Assembly: GCF_002105755.1 (NCBI RefSeq)
Contig: NZ_CP020821.1
Location: forward strand, 1,922,001 to 1,986,000
Source of the DNA: Mycobacterium colombiense CECT 3035
GTDB lineage: Bacteria; Actinomycetota; Actinomycetes; Mycobacteriales; Mycobacteriaceae
Direction of reading: 5' to 3'
Length of the DNA stretch: 64,000 nucleotides
The notes beneath the pieces are model-generated. The model was not told the origin of the DNA. It worked only from the letters and a program-made list of their open reading frames with translations, and searched no databases. The position numbers and the translations under genes are program-made. Positions 1-8,669 of this stretch are shown in pieces (position 1 is the first letter of the stretch; every line of letters begins with the position of its first letter).

Positions 1-108
1 TCTCACTGCCGCAGGGCTTTCCGCAAACGTACTGACCCGCCGGCGCGCCGACTCGACGCCGACGGGGTCAATTCCCACCTCGTCGGTCGGTTCGGCGAAC
101 AGTAGCGG

Positions 109-1082
109 TCAGCCGAGCGCCGCCGGCAGCACCACTTCGCCGACGCGCCTGAGGTACGGCCACGCGATGTCGGGTGGCAGGCCGCCGCACAGCGGCGACA
201 GGTTGAGCACCTGTCCGGCCTTCACCCGCGAAATCGCTTCTGGCACTGAGATGATCACGTGCGACGTCCCGGTCTCGCGCAGCTCGTCGATGGTGTTGAC
301 GTGGCTGAAGCCCGCCGTCGTCTCGTCCCCCGGGTTCCACGCGGCGTAGGTGCGCACGTCGTGCAGCAGGTGCTCACCGATCTCTTTCCACGCCTGGTCG
401 ACGTCCTCGGCGACGAACACGACCGAGGGCGTGTTGCGGTCGGGGAACATCGTCGGCCCGGGGGTATGGCCGTGCTCGCGGCAGGCCTCCTCGTAGGCCT
501 CCTGCATGCCCGGCGCGTTGGCGTTGCCCAGCATGCCCAGGCCGTAGCGGCCGGCACGCCGCGCCGCGGCGACCGTTCCGCCGCCCCACATCAGTCCCGG
601 CCCGCCGGGAGTCAGCGGGCGGGGCGTCACGCTGATCCGCCGTCCGTCTTCGACGACGGTTTCGCCGGCCAGCAGCCGCCGCAGCAGCGCGAGTTTCTCG
701 TCGCACAGCCGGCCGCGCTTCTTGATCGGCAAGCCGAAGTGCTCGAACTCCTCGGGCCGGTAGCCCAGGGCCAGGATGTAGGAGGCCCGCCCGTTGCTGA
801 TGATGTCGAGCACCGCCATGTCCTCGGCGAGGCGCACGGTTTCGTAGAACGGCAGGATCAGGATCAGGCTCATCGCCAGCCGCTGCGTCCGCGCGGCGAC
901 CGCGGCGGCCAGCAGGAAGGGCGACGGTAGGTAGCCGTCCTCGGAGCCGTGGTGTTCACACAGGACCGCGGCCAGGCCACCGTGGTCCTCGGCCCACGCG
1001 GACATTTCGGGCGCCGCGGCGTACAGATCGGCTGGGGCGCGGCCCATTCGGGATCGCGCATGTCGAAGCGCAGTGTGTACAC
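109..1082 (-). pseudogene. LLM-class F420-dependent oxidoreductase, frameshifted
   Basis: The product resembles luciferase-like (LLM) flavin/F420-dependent oxidoreductases, TIM-barrel enzymes using reduced F420 or FMN on an unknown substrate. The GTG start at 1082 gives MYTLRFDMRDPEWAAP. The rest of the protein, from ADLYAAAPEMSAWAEDHGG through CEHHGSEDGYLPSPF to the C-terminus, lies in another frame. The two frames meet at the G run at 1034-1037 (CCCC in the coding strand). Adding one C there joins them as EWAAPPADLYAAAPEM, the usual N-terminus of this family. The body is otherwise undamaged, with no other stop, so this is either a very recent mutation or a sequencing error. The remnant of a reductase gene ends 45 bp upstream on the same strand. 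Family assignment is firm; substrate is unknown. Confidence 0.75.
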
Positions 1083-1126
1083 GGCAAACTCCTAGCTGGC
1101 CTATCTTTGCGACGTACGTTACACGT

Positions 1127-1300
1127 TCAGCCGAAGGCGTAAAGCGGCAGCGTGGTCGGGAGGTCCAGCGAGCCCAGCAGGCCCGGGGGCGCGTAGACGA
1201 CGTACGGGATCGCGTTGACGCCGTGGACGCCATCGCGGCTCGCCCCGCCCCGCGACCCGCACTCTCGCCCAGCGTCATCTCGCAGTGGATAGCCGAACTG
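1127..1300 (-). pseudogene. C-terminal relic of a dihydrodipicolinate-reductase-like gene
   Basis: The reverse strand ends with VNAIPYVVYAPPGLLGSLDL followed by PTTLPLYAFG and a TGA. This matches the C-terminus of the intact reductase at 1529-2623 (VNAVPYVVAAQPGLLSSVDL, then PLTIPQHAF). A further stretch resembling GESAGRGAGRAAMAST precedes it in another frame, so the fragment is itself shifted. Nothing recognisable remains upstream of about 1300, where the divergent intergenic region begins. I read this as the surviving tail of a paralogue that once preceded the LLM gene in an operon. The matching ends are seen directly; the history is inferred. Confidence 0.6.
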
Positions 1301-1344
1301 TCGCTCGGAGGTGGGCAAAACGCGGGCCGGCCGTCACAGCCGCA

Positions 1345-1400
1345 CCCTAACCTAAAATTTGTTCGTTAAGATAGTGTCTGCTTTCCTAAACCCTTGACCG
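1345..1400 (+). promoter_or_regulatory. AT-rich probable promoter region for the reductase at 1529
   Basis: The stretch around CTAAAATTTGTTCGTTAAGA is much richer in A and T than its surroundings and lies upstream of the plus-strand reductase. TAAGAT is a plausible -10 hexamer; no convincing -35 was found. This is a weak, composition-based call. Confidence 0.3.
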
Positions 1401-1528
1401 CGTACCTCCGCGGCGGTAGTTTCCAAGTCGGACGCCGGGCCACCGCGGCCGCCGTCGTCGACGTAATGGCAACGGCCGCTCCGGCTTTCGTCGTGCCGCG
1501 TCACCCGCGCACACCCGAGGAGGACAAG

Positions 1529-2623
1529 ATGACGGCTCATCGCGTGGTGGTGTGGGCGACCGGTGGCATCGGCTCGATCGCGATCCGCGCGATCCAGCGG
1601 CGCCCCAACCTCGACCTGGTCGGCGTGTGGGTGCACTCGGACGACAAGGTGGGCAAGGACGCGGGTGAGCTGGCCGGCGGCGAACCGATCGGCCTGAAAG
1701 CCACCAACGACGCCGATGCGCTGATCGCGCTCAAACCCGATTGCGTCGTGTATGCGGCCAGCGGCCCGGAGCGGGACGCGCTGGCCATCCCGGATTATGT
1801 CAAGCTGCTCGAAGCCGGGGTCAACGTCGTGACCACCAGCACCACCCGATTGGTCAACCCGCACGCCTACGAGCCCGCGCAGTGGCGCGACCAGCTGGCC
1901 GCCGCCGCCAAGCAGGGCCAGGTGTCGCTGTACGCCTCGGGGATCGAACCGGGCTTTGCCGCCGACTACCTGCCGCTGGTGCTGTCCACGCAGTCGTCGT
2001 CGATCGACAAGATCCACTCGTTCGAGATCGGCCTGTACGACGACTACGGGGTTCCCGACATCATGAGCGACGCGCTGGGCTTCGGCCGCCCGCTCGACTA
2101 CCAGCCCTGGATCGGCTACCCCGGCGCCATCGCCGGCGAATGGCAGGGCCAGATCCGGCTGATCGCCGACGCGTTGGGGGTCGAAGTCCAGGAAGTGCGC
2201 GAAGGTTTCGACCGCGCCGTCACCAACCGGACGCTGGAGGTCGCGATGGGCACCGTCGAGGCCGGAACCTGCGGCGCGCTGCGGATGCAGGCGATCGGCG
2301 TGGTCGACGGCCGGGAGGCCATCGTCATCGAGCACGTCACCCGGCTCGCCCACGACGTCGCCCCCGACTGGCCCACCGGGATCGGCGATCTGTCCTACCG
2401 CGTCATGATTTCCGGCGATCCCGACATCGACTGCACGCTGGCCGCGACCCTGAAGGACCCCGCCAAGGCCGGCATCGGCGGGATGACCTCCGGGGCGGGC
2501 GCGATGGTCGCCACCGCGATGCGCGTCGTCAACGCCGTGCCGTACGTCGTTGCCGCCCAGCCGGGGTTACTCAGCTCGGTCGACCTGCCGTTGACGATTC
2601 CGCAGCACGCGTTCGCCACATAA
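1529..2623 (+). CDS. NAD(P)H-dependent dihydrodipicolinate reductase-like oxidoreductase
   Basis: This 364-residue protein starts MTAHRVVVWATGGIGSIAIR, a Rossmann dinucleotide-binding motif (GGIGS) as in the dihydrodipicolinate-reductase-like family, sometimes annotated as amine dehydrogenase family. The N-terminal half binds NAD(P)H; the C-terminal half carries the family's conserved ending NAVPYVVAAQPGLLSSVDLP. Such mycobacterial paralogues are not the lysine-pathway DapB and their substrates are mostly unknown. ATG at 1529 is chosen because GAGGAGG lies just upstream and the Rossmann motif follows at once; an in-frame upstream start would add an unconserved leader. The next gene begins 9 bp after the stop, suggesting co-transcription with the PatB/MalY gene. 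Confidence 0.85.
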   Translation: MTAHRVVVWATGGIGSIAIRAIQRRPNLDLVGVWVHSDDKVGKDAGELAGGEPIGLKATNDADALIALKPDCVVYAASGPERDALAIPDYVKLLEAGVNVVTTSTTRLVNPHAYEPAQWRDQLAAAAKQGQVSLYASGIEPGFAADYLPLVLSTQSSSIDKIHSFEIGLYDDYGVPDIMSDALGFGRPLDYQPWIGYPGAIAGEWQGQIRLIADALGVEVQEVREGFDRAVTNRTLEVAMGTVEAGTCGALRMQAIGVVDGREAIVIEHVTRLAHDVAPDWPTGIGDLSYRVMISGDPDIDCTLAATLKDPAKAGIGGMTSGAGAMVATAMRVVNAVPYVVAAQPGLLSSVDLPLTIPQHAFAT

Positions 2624-2632
2624 TCTGCCCGA

Positions 2633-3838
2633 GTGACATTCAATCCCCTCGAGGAGCTCACGCTCGAGCGCCTGCGGCTTCGCACCAGCATGAAATGGCG
2701 GGCGCATCCCGCCGACGTCCTGCCGCTGTGGGTCGCCGAGATGGACGTCAACCTGGCGCCGACGGTGGCCGAGGTGCTGAAGAGGGCCGTCGACACCGGC
2801 GACACCGGATACCCCTGCGGCACGGCGCTGGCGGAAGCGGTCCGCGACTTCGCGGCGCGGCACTGGCGGTGGCATGACCTGGAGGTGGGCCGCACCGCGC
2901 TGGTTCCCGATGTCATGCTCGGCATCGTCGAGGTGTTGCGCCTGCTCACCGATCGCGGTGACGCCGTCGTCGTCAACCCCCCGGTTTACGCGCCGTTCTA
3001 CGCATTCGTCACGCACGAGGGACGCCGCGTCATCGAGGCGCCCCTCGCCGATGGGCGAATTGACTTGAACGCCTTGGAGAACGCCTTCGCCCGCGCCCGC
3101 GCCGGGGCCGTAAGGGACGCAAAGGTCGCCTATCTGCTGTGCAATCCGCACAACCCGACCGGATCGGTGCACACCGCCGACGAACTCCGCGCGGTCGCTG
3201 AGCTCGCCCGGCGATTCGGCGTGCGCGTGGTGTCCGACGAGATTCACGCCCCCGTCATTCTGAGCGGGTCCCGGTTCACTCCCTTCCTCACCGTCCCGGG
3301 CGCCGAGAACGCCTTCGCCCTCACGTCGGCGTCGAAGGCCTGGAATCTGTCCGGCTTGAAAGCGGCGCTGGCCATCGCCGGACCCGAGGCCGCCGCCGAT
3401 CTCAACCGGATGCCGGAGGAGGTCAGTCACGGCCCCAGCCACCTCGGCGTCATCGCCCACGCCGAGGCGTTTCGCAGCGGCGGTGACTGGCTCGAGGCCA
3501 CCCTGCGGGGTCTGGACGAGAACCGGACACTGCTGGGCGAGTTGGTCGCCGAGCACCTTCCGGGCGTGAAATACCAATGGCCGCAAGGCACTTACCTGGC
3601 GTGGCTGGATTGCCGGGAGCTCGGCTTCGACGAAGAAGCCGCCGACGGCCTTGCGGTGGTTGCCGATCTGTCCGGCCCGGCCCGCTGGTTTCTCGATCAC
3701 GCGCGGGTGGCGCTCAGCTCCGGGCACGTGTTCGGCACCGGCGGAGCCGGACACGTGCGACTGAACTTCGCCACCTCGGGAGCCGTTCTCACCGAGGCGG
3801 TCTCACGGATGGGACGGGCTTTGGCCGACGCCCGATAG
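2633..3838 (+). CDS. PatB/MalY-type PLP-dependent cystathionine beta-lyase/aminotransferase
   Basis: This 401-residue fold-type I PLP enzyme belongs to the MalY/PatB branch, which cleaves cystathionine or other C-S bonds to release thiol, pyruvate and ammonia. The N-terminus has the family signature ([10 protein letters not shown]). The cofactor region shows [17 protein letters not shown] and [12 protein letters not shown], where K235 should form the Schiff base. Length is normal. GTG at 2633 gives a 9-bp gap from the upstream reductase, so the two are probably one operon. The order lyase, DUF2652 protein, haloalkane dehalogenase matches M. tuberculosis Rv2294-Rv2296. Whether it acts in methionine metabolism or as a desulfhydrase is not decided by the sequence. 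Confidence 0.88.
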   Translation: MTFNPLEELTLERLRLRTSMKWRAHPADVLPLWVAEMDVNLAPTVAEVLKRAVDTGDTGYPCGTALAEAVRDFAARHWRWHDLEVGRTALVPDVMLGIVEVLRLLTDRGDAVVVNPPVYAPFYAFVTHEGRRVIEAPLADGRIDLNALENAFARARAGAVRDAKVAYLLCNPHNPTGSVHTADELRAVAELARRFGVRVVSDEIHAPVILSGSRFTPFLTVPGAENAFALTSASKAWNLSGLKAALAIAGPEAAADLNRMPEEVSHGPSHLGVIAHAEAFRSGGDWLEATLRGLDENRTLLGELVAEHLPGVKYQWPQGTYLAWLDCRELGFDEEAADGLAVVADLSGPARWFLDHARVALSSGHVFGTGGAGHVRLNFATSGAVLTEAVSRMGRALADAR

Positions 3839-3868
3839 CGGGCGACGCGGGGCCCCAGGGGTTTTCGG

Positions 3869-4597
3869 CTATGCGGAGACTTCCTCGGCGCCCCGGCCCA
3901 AGTTGCGGAACCCCTGGGCGGGCTCTTTCATGCCGAGGGTGAAGGGCAGGCTGTCGAGTTCGAACCTCGTCGTCGCGCCGAGCCGGCGCAACAAACTGCG
4001 TCGCGGCGCCACAACGGGAACCTGCACCGCCGCAAGGTCGATGTAGTGCGTCGAGGTTTCCCCGATGCCGTCGAAGACGTGCACCAACGGCATGCAGAGC
4101 TCGCGCATCGGCTCATCGAGGCATTCCGCGACGGGATCGGTCATCAGCACGTATTCGGCAACCGGCACCATGTTTTTCAGCATCCGGTGCACCAGGATGA
4201 CGTCGAGGCCGGCCAGCTCGACGTGGCGCTTCACCTTCTGATCCGCCACCTCGCCCACGTGCACGACGAACTTGAGCGACAGCTTCTCCAGCTGTTCACA
4301 ACTCGCGCATTCGCAGGCGATGTCGGCTTTCATCCGCTCGCGGCGCTCCAGGAACGACGCGCGCATCCGTGACAGGCGATCGCACACCACCTCTTTGGCG
4401 TGACTGTCCGGCGCCCAGAAGAACGCCGCGTCACCCTCGAGTTTGGCCAGCTTCAGACCCTTGGCGGCGTTGATGACCGACTCCAACAGGCCGGCAACCG
4501 TCAGCTGGGCATGGGCAAGGTGCGTCCGGTTCCACTGCATGTAATGCGTGTACCCGCCGATGTCGGCTATGAGCAGAACCGCGCGCCGAATTGCCAT
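3869..4597 (-). CDS. DUF2652 protein (adenylate-cyclase-like fold)
   Basis: The 242-residue protein begins [20 protein letters not shown] and continues with [12 protein letters not shown]. This resembles the nucleotide-cyclase-like beginning (D-I-G-G-Y-T) and the GDAAF strand of class III cyclase relatives, as in DUF2652. An N-terminal two-residue metal site is possible, but I do not see a full set of catalytic cyclase residues, so cyclase activity should not be assumed. The middle has [23 protein letters not shown]. It is the probable equivalent of Rv2295 by position. It is divergent from dhmA across a 111-bp intergenic region holding nested inverted repeats, and convergent with the lyase gene (30-bp gap). 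Confidence 0.8.
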   Translation of the reverse strand: MAIRRAVLLIADIGGYTHYMQWNRTHLAHAQLTVAGLLESVINAAKGLKLAKLEGDAAFFWAPDSHAKEVVCDRLSRMRASFLERRERMKADIACECASCEQLEKLSLKFVVHVGEVADQKVKRHVELAGLDVILVHRMLKNMVPVAEYVLMTDPVAECLDEPMRELCMPLVHVFDGIGETSTHYIDLAAVQVPVVAPRRSLLRRLGATTRFELDSLPFTLGMKEPAQGFRNLGRGAEEVSA

Positions 4598-4610
4598 AAA
4601 TAAGCCAGTT

Positions 4611-4649
4611 TAGTAGCCCTTCGGGCCCAGCTCAATGAATCTGCTACTA
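4611..4649. promoter_or_regulatory. Nested inverted repeats between divergent DUF2652 and dhmA genes
   Basis: TAGTAGC at 4611-4617 is exactly complementary to GCTACTA at 4643-4649, and a GC-rich hairpin (GCCCTTCGGGC) lies within the left part of the pair. The arrangement sits between two divergent starts (4597 and 4709), where an operator or paired-promoter structure is plausible. The function is inferred only from symmetry and position. Confidence 0.35.
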
Positions 4650-4708
4650 GACGAATTCGCGTCGGCGCGAGAGGCTAACAGGGGTGCCGGTTCACCGGAG
4701 GAGCTGAT

Positions 4709-5614
4709 ATGCATGTGCTGCGAACCCCGGACTCCCGATTCGAAAACCTGGAGGACTACCCGTTCGTTGCGCATTACCTCGATGTGACCGCGAGCGACTC
4801 CCGGCCGCTTCGCATGCACTACCTCGACGAGGGCACCATCGAAGGGCCGCCGATCGTTCTGCTGCACGGCGAGCCGACGTGGAGCTACCTCTACCGCACG
4901 ATGATCCCGCCCCTGACCGATGCCGGGAACCGCGTGCTCGCGCCCGATCTGATCGGCTTCGGCCGTTCGGACAAGCCCAGCCGGGTCGAGGATTACACCT
5001 ACCAGCGTCACGTGGAGTGGGTGATCTCGTGGTTCGAGCATCTCAACCTCAGGGACGTCACGCTGTTCGTGCAGGACTGGGGGTCGCTGATCGGGCTGCG
5101 CATCGCCGCCGAACAGCCCGACCGCATCGGGCGGCTGGTGGTCGGCAACGGTTTCCTCCCGACGGCGCAACGACGCACCCCACCGGCCTTCTACGCGTGG
5201 CGCGCCTTCGCGCGCTACTCCCCCGTCCTGCCCGCCGGCCGCATCGTCAGCGCCGGGACCGTCCGCCGGGTGCCGTCGAAAGTGCGGGCCGGTTACGACG
5301 CACCCTTCCCGGACAAGACCTATCAGGCCGGGGCCCGCGCGTTTCCTCAGCTCGTGCCCACCTCGCCCGCCGACCCGGCGATCCCGGCCAACAGGAAGGC
5401 GTGGGATGCCCTCGGCCGCTGGGAAAAGCCGTTCCTCGCCATCTTCGGCGCGCGGGATCCCATCCTCGGGCGGGCGGACAGCGCGCTGATCAAGCACATT
5501 CCCGGCGCCGCGGGCCAGCCACACGCCCGGATCAACGCCAGCCACTTCATTCAAGAGGACCGCGGACCCGAACTGGCCGAGCGCATCCAGTCGTGGCAGC
5601 AGGCCTGGCTCTGA
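4709..5614 (+). CDS. dhmA: Haloalkane dehalogenase (DhmA/Rv2296 type)
   Basis: This 301-residue alpha/beta-hydrolase hydrolyses carbon-halogen bonds of haloalkanes to alcohol plus halide. The catalytic triad is visible and correctly spaced: nucleophile D123 in FVQDWGSL, acid D250 in FGARDPILG and base H279 in NASHFIQED. The oxyanion/halide motif [10 protein letters not shown] precedes it, and W124 is the expected halide-binding tryptophan. The whole sequence reads like Rv2296 and the M. avium DhmA group, with full family length and no gaps. ATG 4709 is preceded by GGAGGAG. The physiological substrate in mycobacteria is not known. No cotranscribed partner is obvious; the next gene is convergent. 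Confidence 0.93.
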   Translation: MHVLRTPDSRFENLEDYPFVAHYLDVTASDSRPLRMHYLDEGTIEGPPIVLLHGEPTWSYLYRTMIPPLTDAGNRVLAPDLIGFGRSDKPSRVEDYTYQRHVEWVISWFEHLNLRDVTLFVQDWGSLIGLRIAAEQPDRIGRLVVGNGFLPTAQRRTPPAFYAWRAFARYSPVLPAGRIVSAGTVRRVPSKVRAGYDAPFPDKTYQAGARAFPQLVPTSPADPAIPANRKAWDALGRWEKPFLAIFGARDPILGRADSALIKHIPGAAGQPHARINASHFIQEDRGPELAERIQSWQQAWL

Positions 5615-5653
5615 GCGCCGTTAGCAGGTGTCGACCGGCGCCGGAACCCAGGG

Positions 5654-5735
5654 TCAGACGATAGTCACCGTTGACGTGCGCCCGATGTGAATCGCGTTGG
5701 CAACAGCGGTAATCCGCCCTGCGGAGCCAGTCCGC
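5654..5735 (-). pseudogene. Possible tail fragment of a hotdog-fold thioesterase
   Basis: On the reverse strand, between dhmA and the CysQ-like gene, one frame reads GRITAVANAIHIGRTSTVTI and then V and a stop. This resembles the paired beta-strands of PaaI-type hotdog thioesterases (pattern G-x-L-x-A-x-A-x-x-x-H-x-G-R). Nothing upstream in the same frame looks like the rest of such a protein. It may be a decayed gene end or chance similarity in a 197-bp gap. Confidence 0.3.
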
Positions 5736-5811
5736 GCGTGGATCCACCTGGGGCTGAATCGATCTCCCGGCACACGGGACGACGGGCCACCCGGCGCCAC
5801 CCCCGGTGACG

Positions 5812-6540
5812 TCAACGGGTAACCGCGAGTACGGCTTCCGCGAGCTCGGGGCGGCACACCACCAGATCGGGCAGCTTGGGGTCCGGCTGGTTGTAGGCCA
5901 GGGCCGACCCGTCGATGCGAGAGGTGTGCAGCCCGGCGGCCCGCGCCACGGCCACCGGTGCGGCGGAGTCCCATTCGAACTGACCGCCGGCATGCACGTA
6001 CACGTCGGACAGTCCTTGGACGATCGAGGCGACCTTGGCTCCGGCCGAACCCATTTCCACCAGGACTCCGTCCAGAGCGTCGCGCACGTTCAACGCGACG
6101 GCCGGTGGACGGGTCCGCGACACCACGATGCGCGGCTTGCCCGGCGCGGCGGGAGGCGAATTCACGTCGGGAGTCGCCAGCGTGATGCCCTGGGCCGGTA
6201 GCGCCACGGCGCCGGCGACCAGCTCGCCGGACTGCCACAGCGCGACGTGCACCGCCCAGTCGTCGCGTCCCAGCTCGGAGAATTCCCGCGTGCCATCCAG
6301 CGGATCGACGATCCAGACGCGGTCGGAGCGCAATCGCACCGGGTCGTCGGCACCCTCCTCGGACAGCACCGCATCATCCGGCCGCTCGGCGGCAAGCGCC
6401 TCCATCAAGAAGTCGTGGGATCGCTTGTCCCCCGCGGCTTTCCGGTCGTTCGCTTCGGCGCCGGCGAACTCTTCCCGGACCCCGAGTAATAGCCGACCGG
6501 CCTCGGTGGCCAACCGTGCGGCCAGATCATGGTCATTCAT
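5812..6540 (-). CDS. CysQ-like 3'-phosphoadenosine-5'-phosphate / inositol monophosphatase family phosphatase
   Basis: The inositol monophosphatase superfamily signature is complete: LSEEGADD supplies the first metal-binding acids, WIVDPLDGTREF is the central DPxDGT motif, and WDSAAPVAVA is the C-terminal metal motif. The family is Mg-dependent and Li-sensitive. The CysQ branch removes the 3'-phosphate of PAP in sulfate assimilation and some members take inositol or fructose phosphates. It resembles Rv2131c but is shorter (242 residues from the ATG at 6540), so it may be a second copy rather than the housekeeping cysQ. A GTG four codons upstream (6552) is an alternative start. It is divergent from the secreted protein at 6653. 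Confidence 0.82.
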   Translation of the reverse strand: MNDHDLAARLATEAGRLLLGVREEFAGAEANDRKAAGDKRSHDFLMEALAAERPDDAVLSEEGADDPVRLRSDRVWIVDPLDGTREFSELGRDDWAVHVALWQSGELVAGAVALPAQGITLATPDVNSPPAAPGKPRIVVSRTRPPAVALNVRDALDGVLVEMGSAGAKVASIVQGLSDVYVHAGGQFEWDSAAPVAVARAAGLHTSRIDGSALAYNQPDPKLPDLVVCRPELAEAVLAVTR

Positions 6541-6566
6541 CGACAGCTCCACGGAATCCTTAATAT

Positions 6567-6585
6567 GTTGGTAGCGATGACCAAC
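6567..6585. promoter_or_regulatory. Inverted repeat GTTGGT-N7-ACCAAC upstream of the CysQ-like gene
   Basis: A perfect 6-bp dyad separated by 7 bp lies in the AT-richer divergent interval between starts at 6540 and 6653. It could be a regulator binding site. No regulator gene is adjacent, so the call rests on symmetry alone. Confidence 0.25.
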
Positions 6586-6652
6586 TTTACCCTGTCATCC
6601 CTTCGGCGGGCACCCACCCCAGCGGAAAAGTTTCACCCGTAATCTGGTGATC

Positions 6653-7279
6653 GTGAGCGGCAACGCCAACGTCCCATTATTGAGGCGGTTGCGGCACACC
6701 TCGCGGGGGCGATTGACCGGGGCCGGCATTGTCGCGGCGGTGGTGCTGGTCGGGGTCCTCACCGTGGTGGGCGTGCAGCTGACCCAAGGCCAGCACAGCG
6801 CGACGGCACCCAGCACGCAGCCGTCGCAGTCAGCCCCGGAGAGCTTCGCCATTCCGGGCTGCTACAACCCGTCCGTCCCGCCGGTTGCGCGGCCGAAGCG
6901 GCTCAACGTGCTGGGCTGCGCCAGCGTGGCCGTTGCGCTGCAGGACATGTCGTGGAGTTCGTGGGGGCCGCAGGGCGCCGACGGGACCGGCACGGCGGTG
7001 TTCAAGCTCTGCGACCCGAACTGTGCGGCGGGATCTCAGCTGACCGAACCGGTGGTCGTGCACGCGTGGAATCCGCAGCAGCCGCGGCGCGAGGCCATCT
7101 GCCAGGTCGGCCTGGAAATTTTCGCCGACATGATTCTGGCCTTCCCCCACGGCACGCCACCACCGAACGTGCAGAAGATGAACACTCAGTACAACGGCGC
7201 GCCGGCCGTGCACTTCGCCAATTATTCGAGCGGCGACACGCGCGGCACCCAGTTCATCGGCTACACGTTCTGCAACTAG
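6653..7279 (+). CDS. Membrane-anchored/secreted mycobacterial protein of unknown function
   Basis: A basic N-terminus (LLRRLRHTSRGR) is followed by one hydrophobic segment (about residues 23-42, GAGIVAAVVLVGVLTVVG). A Ser/Thr/Gln/Pro-rich linker and a globular extracytoplasmic domain with six Cys residues come next, the last in a C-terminal YTFCN. I do not recognise a named family. The pattern is typical of small exported mycobacterial proteins anchored by an uncleaved signal. GTG at 6653 is taken as the start; an in-frame GTG two codons earlier is equally possible. It stands alone between a divergent phosphatase and a convergent thiolase. Confidence 0.7.
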   Translation: MSGNANVPLLRRLRHTSRGRLTGAGIVAAVVLVGVLTVVGVQLTQGQHSATAPSTQPSQSAPESFAIPGCYNPSVPPVARPKRLNVLGCASVAVALQDMSWSSWGPQGADGTGTAVFKLCDPNCAAGSQLTEPVVVHAWNPQQPRREAICQVGLEIFADMILAFPHGTPPPNVQKMNTQYNGAPAVHFANYSSGDTRGTQFIGYTFCN

Positions 7280-7345
7280 CCGGTGGTGAACTGCCTTGCG
7301 CCGGTTCAGGCTTGACGGCGGCGACCCGCCTTCGACCCGGCGCCG

Positions 7346-8521
7346 CTAGACCTCGATGACGACAGCGCCACCCTGGCCGCCGCCGGCACACATCGCGGCG
7401 ACACCGATGCCGCCGCCGCGGCGGGCGAGCTCGTAGACCAACGTGGTCACCATGCGCGCACCCGAGGCCGCGATCGGGTGACCGAGGCTGCAGCCGCTGC
7501 CGGAGAAGTTCACCTTCTCCTCGTCGATGCCGTATTCGCGGCACGCCGCGATCGGGACGGACGCGAACGCCTCGTTGATCTCCCACAGCGCCACGTCGCC
7601 GGGCGACAGGCCGGCCCGCTGCAGCACCTTCCCGATGACCTTGACGGCACCGAGACCACAATCGCGGGCCGGGACGCCCGCGGCGGCCCACGCCTTGACC
7701 GTGCCCATGACGTTGAGCTTGTTGGCCGCGGCGTAATCGCGATCGACCAGGGCCACGCCGGCGGCGGCGTCGTTGGTGCCACTGCTGTTACCCGCGGTAA
7801 TCGAGAAGCCCTCGATTTCGGGGTGCAGCACCTTGAGGCCGGCGAGCTTCTCGACGGTGGTGTCGCGCCGCGGATGCTCGTCCACCGCGAACTCGGTGAC
7901 CGAGCCGTCGAACTGGGTGATCTTCAGCGGCAGGATCTCGTCGACGAACTTGCCGGCGTCCTGGGCCGCAACGGCGCGTTGATGCGAGCGGGCCGCCCAA
8001 GCGTCCATCTCCTCGCGTGTGATGCCGACCGCCTGCGCGGTGTTCCAGCCGACCGTGATCGACATGTCCTTGGCGGGCGCGTCCGGCGTCTCCACGTGCG
8101 TCGGCGGCATCCAGCGCTCCTCGAACTTCAGCTCGGGGCCGGGGATCCGCCAGTTGGTCAACGGCGTCATCGACAGCGACTGCACACCGCCTGCGATGAG
8201 CACGCGCTCCATGCCCGAGCCGATCTGCGCCGCGGCGTTGCCGATGGCCGTCAGGCTGCCCGCGCAGTGCCGGTTGACCGACTGCCCCGGGACGTGGTCC
8301 AGGCCCGTCGCGGTCGCGGCGTAACGCGCGAGATCTCCACCGCCGTAATGTGATTCGGCGAAGATGATGTCATCGATATCGGCGGGGTCGACGCCCGACC
8401 TGCGGACCACCTCGGGCAGCACGGCGGTGATCAGGGTCTCGGGCGGCGTGTTGACCAGCGTGCCCTTGAACGAACGGCCGATCGCGGTCCTGGCGGCTCC
8501 GACGATGACGGGTGTTCCCAT
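7346..8521 (-). CDS. Acetyl-CoA C-acyltransferase (thiolase, FadA type)
   Basis: This 391-residue thiolase catalyses CoA-dependent cleavage of 3-ketoacyl-CoA, the last step of beta-oxidation, or the reverse condensation. All active-site motifs are present: nucleophilic C86 in NRHCAGSL, NEAFASVP, GHPIAASGARM, and the second Cys near the C-terminus in CAGGGQGG. Length is standard. Mycobacteria carry several fadA paralogues, so the symbol number cannot be assigned. It is divergent from the NDMA-dependent alcohol dehydrogenase across 148 bp, which places an alcohol-oxidising enzyme and a thiolase head to head. Confidence 0.92.
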   Translation of the reverse strand: MGTPVIVGAARTAIGRSFKGTLVNTPPETLITAVLPEVVRRSGVDPADIDDIIFAESHYGGGDLARYAATATGLDHVPGQSVNRHCAGSLTAIGNAAAQIGSGMERVLIAGGVQSLSMTPLTNWRIPGPELKFEERWMPPTHVETPDAPAKDMSITVGWNTAQAVGITREEMDAWAARSHQRAVAAQDAGKFVDEILPLKITQFDGSVTEFAVDEHPRRDTTVEKLAGLKVLHPEIEGFSITAGNSSGTNDAAAGVALVDRDYAAANKLNVMGTVKAWAAAGVPARDCGLGAVKVIGKVLQRAGLSPGDVALWEINEAFASVPIAACREYGIDEEKVNFSGSGCSLGHPIAASGARMVTTLVYELARRGGGIGVAAMCAGGGQGGAVVIEV

Positions 8522-8669
8522 GTTCTCAACCTCGTTGTTGTGGGCGGTCAGACGCCGCGAATCGTATCAAATACTGTATAGGCAATAGTAATGGTCTAAA
8601 TTCAGTGGGCCGGGCTCCTGTGACGGCGCTAACAATTAAGCGGTTCGGGTAAACACGGAGGCCAAGCCG
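8522..8669. promoter_or_regulatory. Divergent promoter region, thiolase / alcohol dehydrogenase
   Basis: The 148-bp interval holds an AT-rich core (GTATCAAATACTGTATAGGC). On the reverse strand TATACAGTATTTGATACG offers a -10-like TATACA for the thiolase. No strong repeat was seen. The promoter call is based on divergent layout and composition. Confidence 0.35.

Noticed and set aside
109..1278. Taking the LLM gene as a 389-residue protein starting at 1278
   Set aside because: The first 65 residues are Arg/Ser-rich nonsense overlapping the reductase relic; the family N-terminus is in another frame from GTG 1082.
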